Positions 63,746-64,000 of a stretch of DNA of 64,000 nt are shown here, one piece after another. Both the position numbers and the translations under genes were made by a program. Origin of the DNA: Erythrobacter aurantius (GTDB lineage: Bacteria > Pseudomonadota > Alphaproteobacteria > Sphingomonadales > Sphingomonadaceae); assembly GCF_023823125.1 (NCBI RefSeq), contig NZ_CP090949.1:1636001-1700000 (forward strand), written 5' to 3'. The notes beneath the pieces are model-generated. The model did no database searches, was not told where the DNA came from, and saw only the letters and a program-made list of their open reading frames with translations. Positions within the stretch are counted from its first letter, which is position 1; each line of letters opens with the position of its first letter.

Positions 63746-64000
63746 CCCGCCTGTCCAGCGGCCATTGCCGCAACCTCCATCACCGCGTTCCAGTGGCCGC
63801 TCACCGGATTGTCCGCCGGATAGATTTCAAGCGTGCGCTGCGGCGCGATGCCGGTTTCCTCGAACATGGTTCCATCGGGCGCGGCAAAGACTTCGTTCGA
63901 CAATTCAAGCAGCCAGCCATTCGGCAGCGGCTTGGCCAGTGGGGTGGAAAACGCCCCCCGCGTTGTTGTCCCCACCTGCGTCACGTTGGGCATCTGGCGA
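63742..64000 (-). CDS. S41-family peptidase, C-terminal fragment (cut by right window edge)
   Basis: The open frame runs from the window edge to TAA-side 63742 and covers about 85 C-terminal residues. The stretch VTQVGTTTRGAFSTPLAKPLPNGWLLELSN followed by a G..FEETGIAP segment (given in outline) matches the end of S41 tail-specific protease domains, where the catalytic Ser and Lys lie further upstream, outside the window. An exported protease is likely, but specificity is unknown. Confidence 0.75.
   Translation of the reverse strand, partial: RQMPNVTQVGTTTRGAFSTPLAKPLPNGWLLELSNEVFAAPDGTMFEETGIAPQRTLEIYPADNPVSGHWNAVMEVAAMAAGQAG

Overview
This 64 kb window looks like chromosome from a high-GC alphaproteobacterium of the order Sphingomonadales, most likely Erythrobacteraceae. 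The evidence is the protein sequences themselves, the aa3-type cytochrome oxidase gene order, a plant/alphaproteobacterial-type glutamate-cysteine ligase, and an L21 ribosomal protein with a long Lys/Ala/Pro tail. The genus assignment is inference. Genes are dense and many overlap by 1-4 bases, so most of the window is housekeeping operons. No rRNA, tRNA, insertion sequence, prophage or CRISPR array was seen.

Layout. 1-5.3 kb: N-terminal part of an exported multicopper oxidase running off the left edge, a non-coding stretch with a 7-copy GGTGACACT repeat, then tesB, a JmjC/cupin-like gene and a FemAB-like acetyltransferase. 5.3-11 kb: a K+-independent proton pyrophosphatase and the hisG-hisD-nusB-thiL operon. 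11-17.7 kb: small accessory enzymes (DUF2332, hydrolase, SDR, Nudix, BolA, J-domain protein, VOC, GST, DUF1428, DUF2236). 17.8-21.9 kb: cobS, a class A penicillin-binding protein and two thioesterases. 21.9-24.0 kb: a three-gene cassette made of a 54-residue peptide ending in seven prolines, a HEAT-like protein and a cupin-fold protein. This is the best candidate here for an undescribed system, a RiPP-like peptide pathway.

24.0-30.1 kb: ruvX, DUF3089 hydrolase, lepB, acpS, pdxJ, a serine hydrolase and pyrE, all on the minus strand. pyrE is preceded by a possible leader peptide inside a long inverted repeat. 30.2-38.1 kb: coxB-coxA-ctaB-(41-aa membrane protein)-ctaG-coxC-DUF983-SURF1-thrC, the oxidase structural and assembly genes in order. 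38.1-41.5 kb: a methyltransferase, a FolB-like enzyme and moaA-moaD-moaE. 41.5-43.2 kb: an Fnr-type regulator with N-terminal cysteines faces a membrane-protein gene that has a perfect FNR box, suggesting an oxygen-responsive pair.

43.4-49.2 kb: rplU-rpmA, a hairpin-rich spacer, GNAT and TetR genes, ygfZ, an ATP-grasp enzyme, pyrC and rarD. 49.6-57.8 kb: a lipoprotein, astD, selO, an alpha/beta hydrolase, a glycosyltransferase, a YfgM-like protein and bamB. 57.8-64 kb: an isoprenylcysteine methyltransferase-family gene broken by one in-frame TAG, a quinol-monooxygenase-like gene, gshA, rsmE, a small membrane protein, ubiA (with an 11-G run), an SRAP protein and the C-terminus of an S41 peptidase cut by the right edge.
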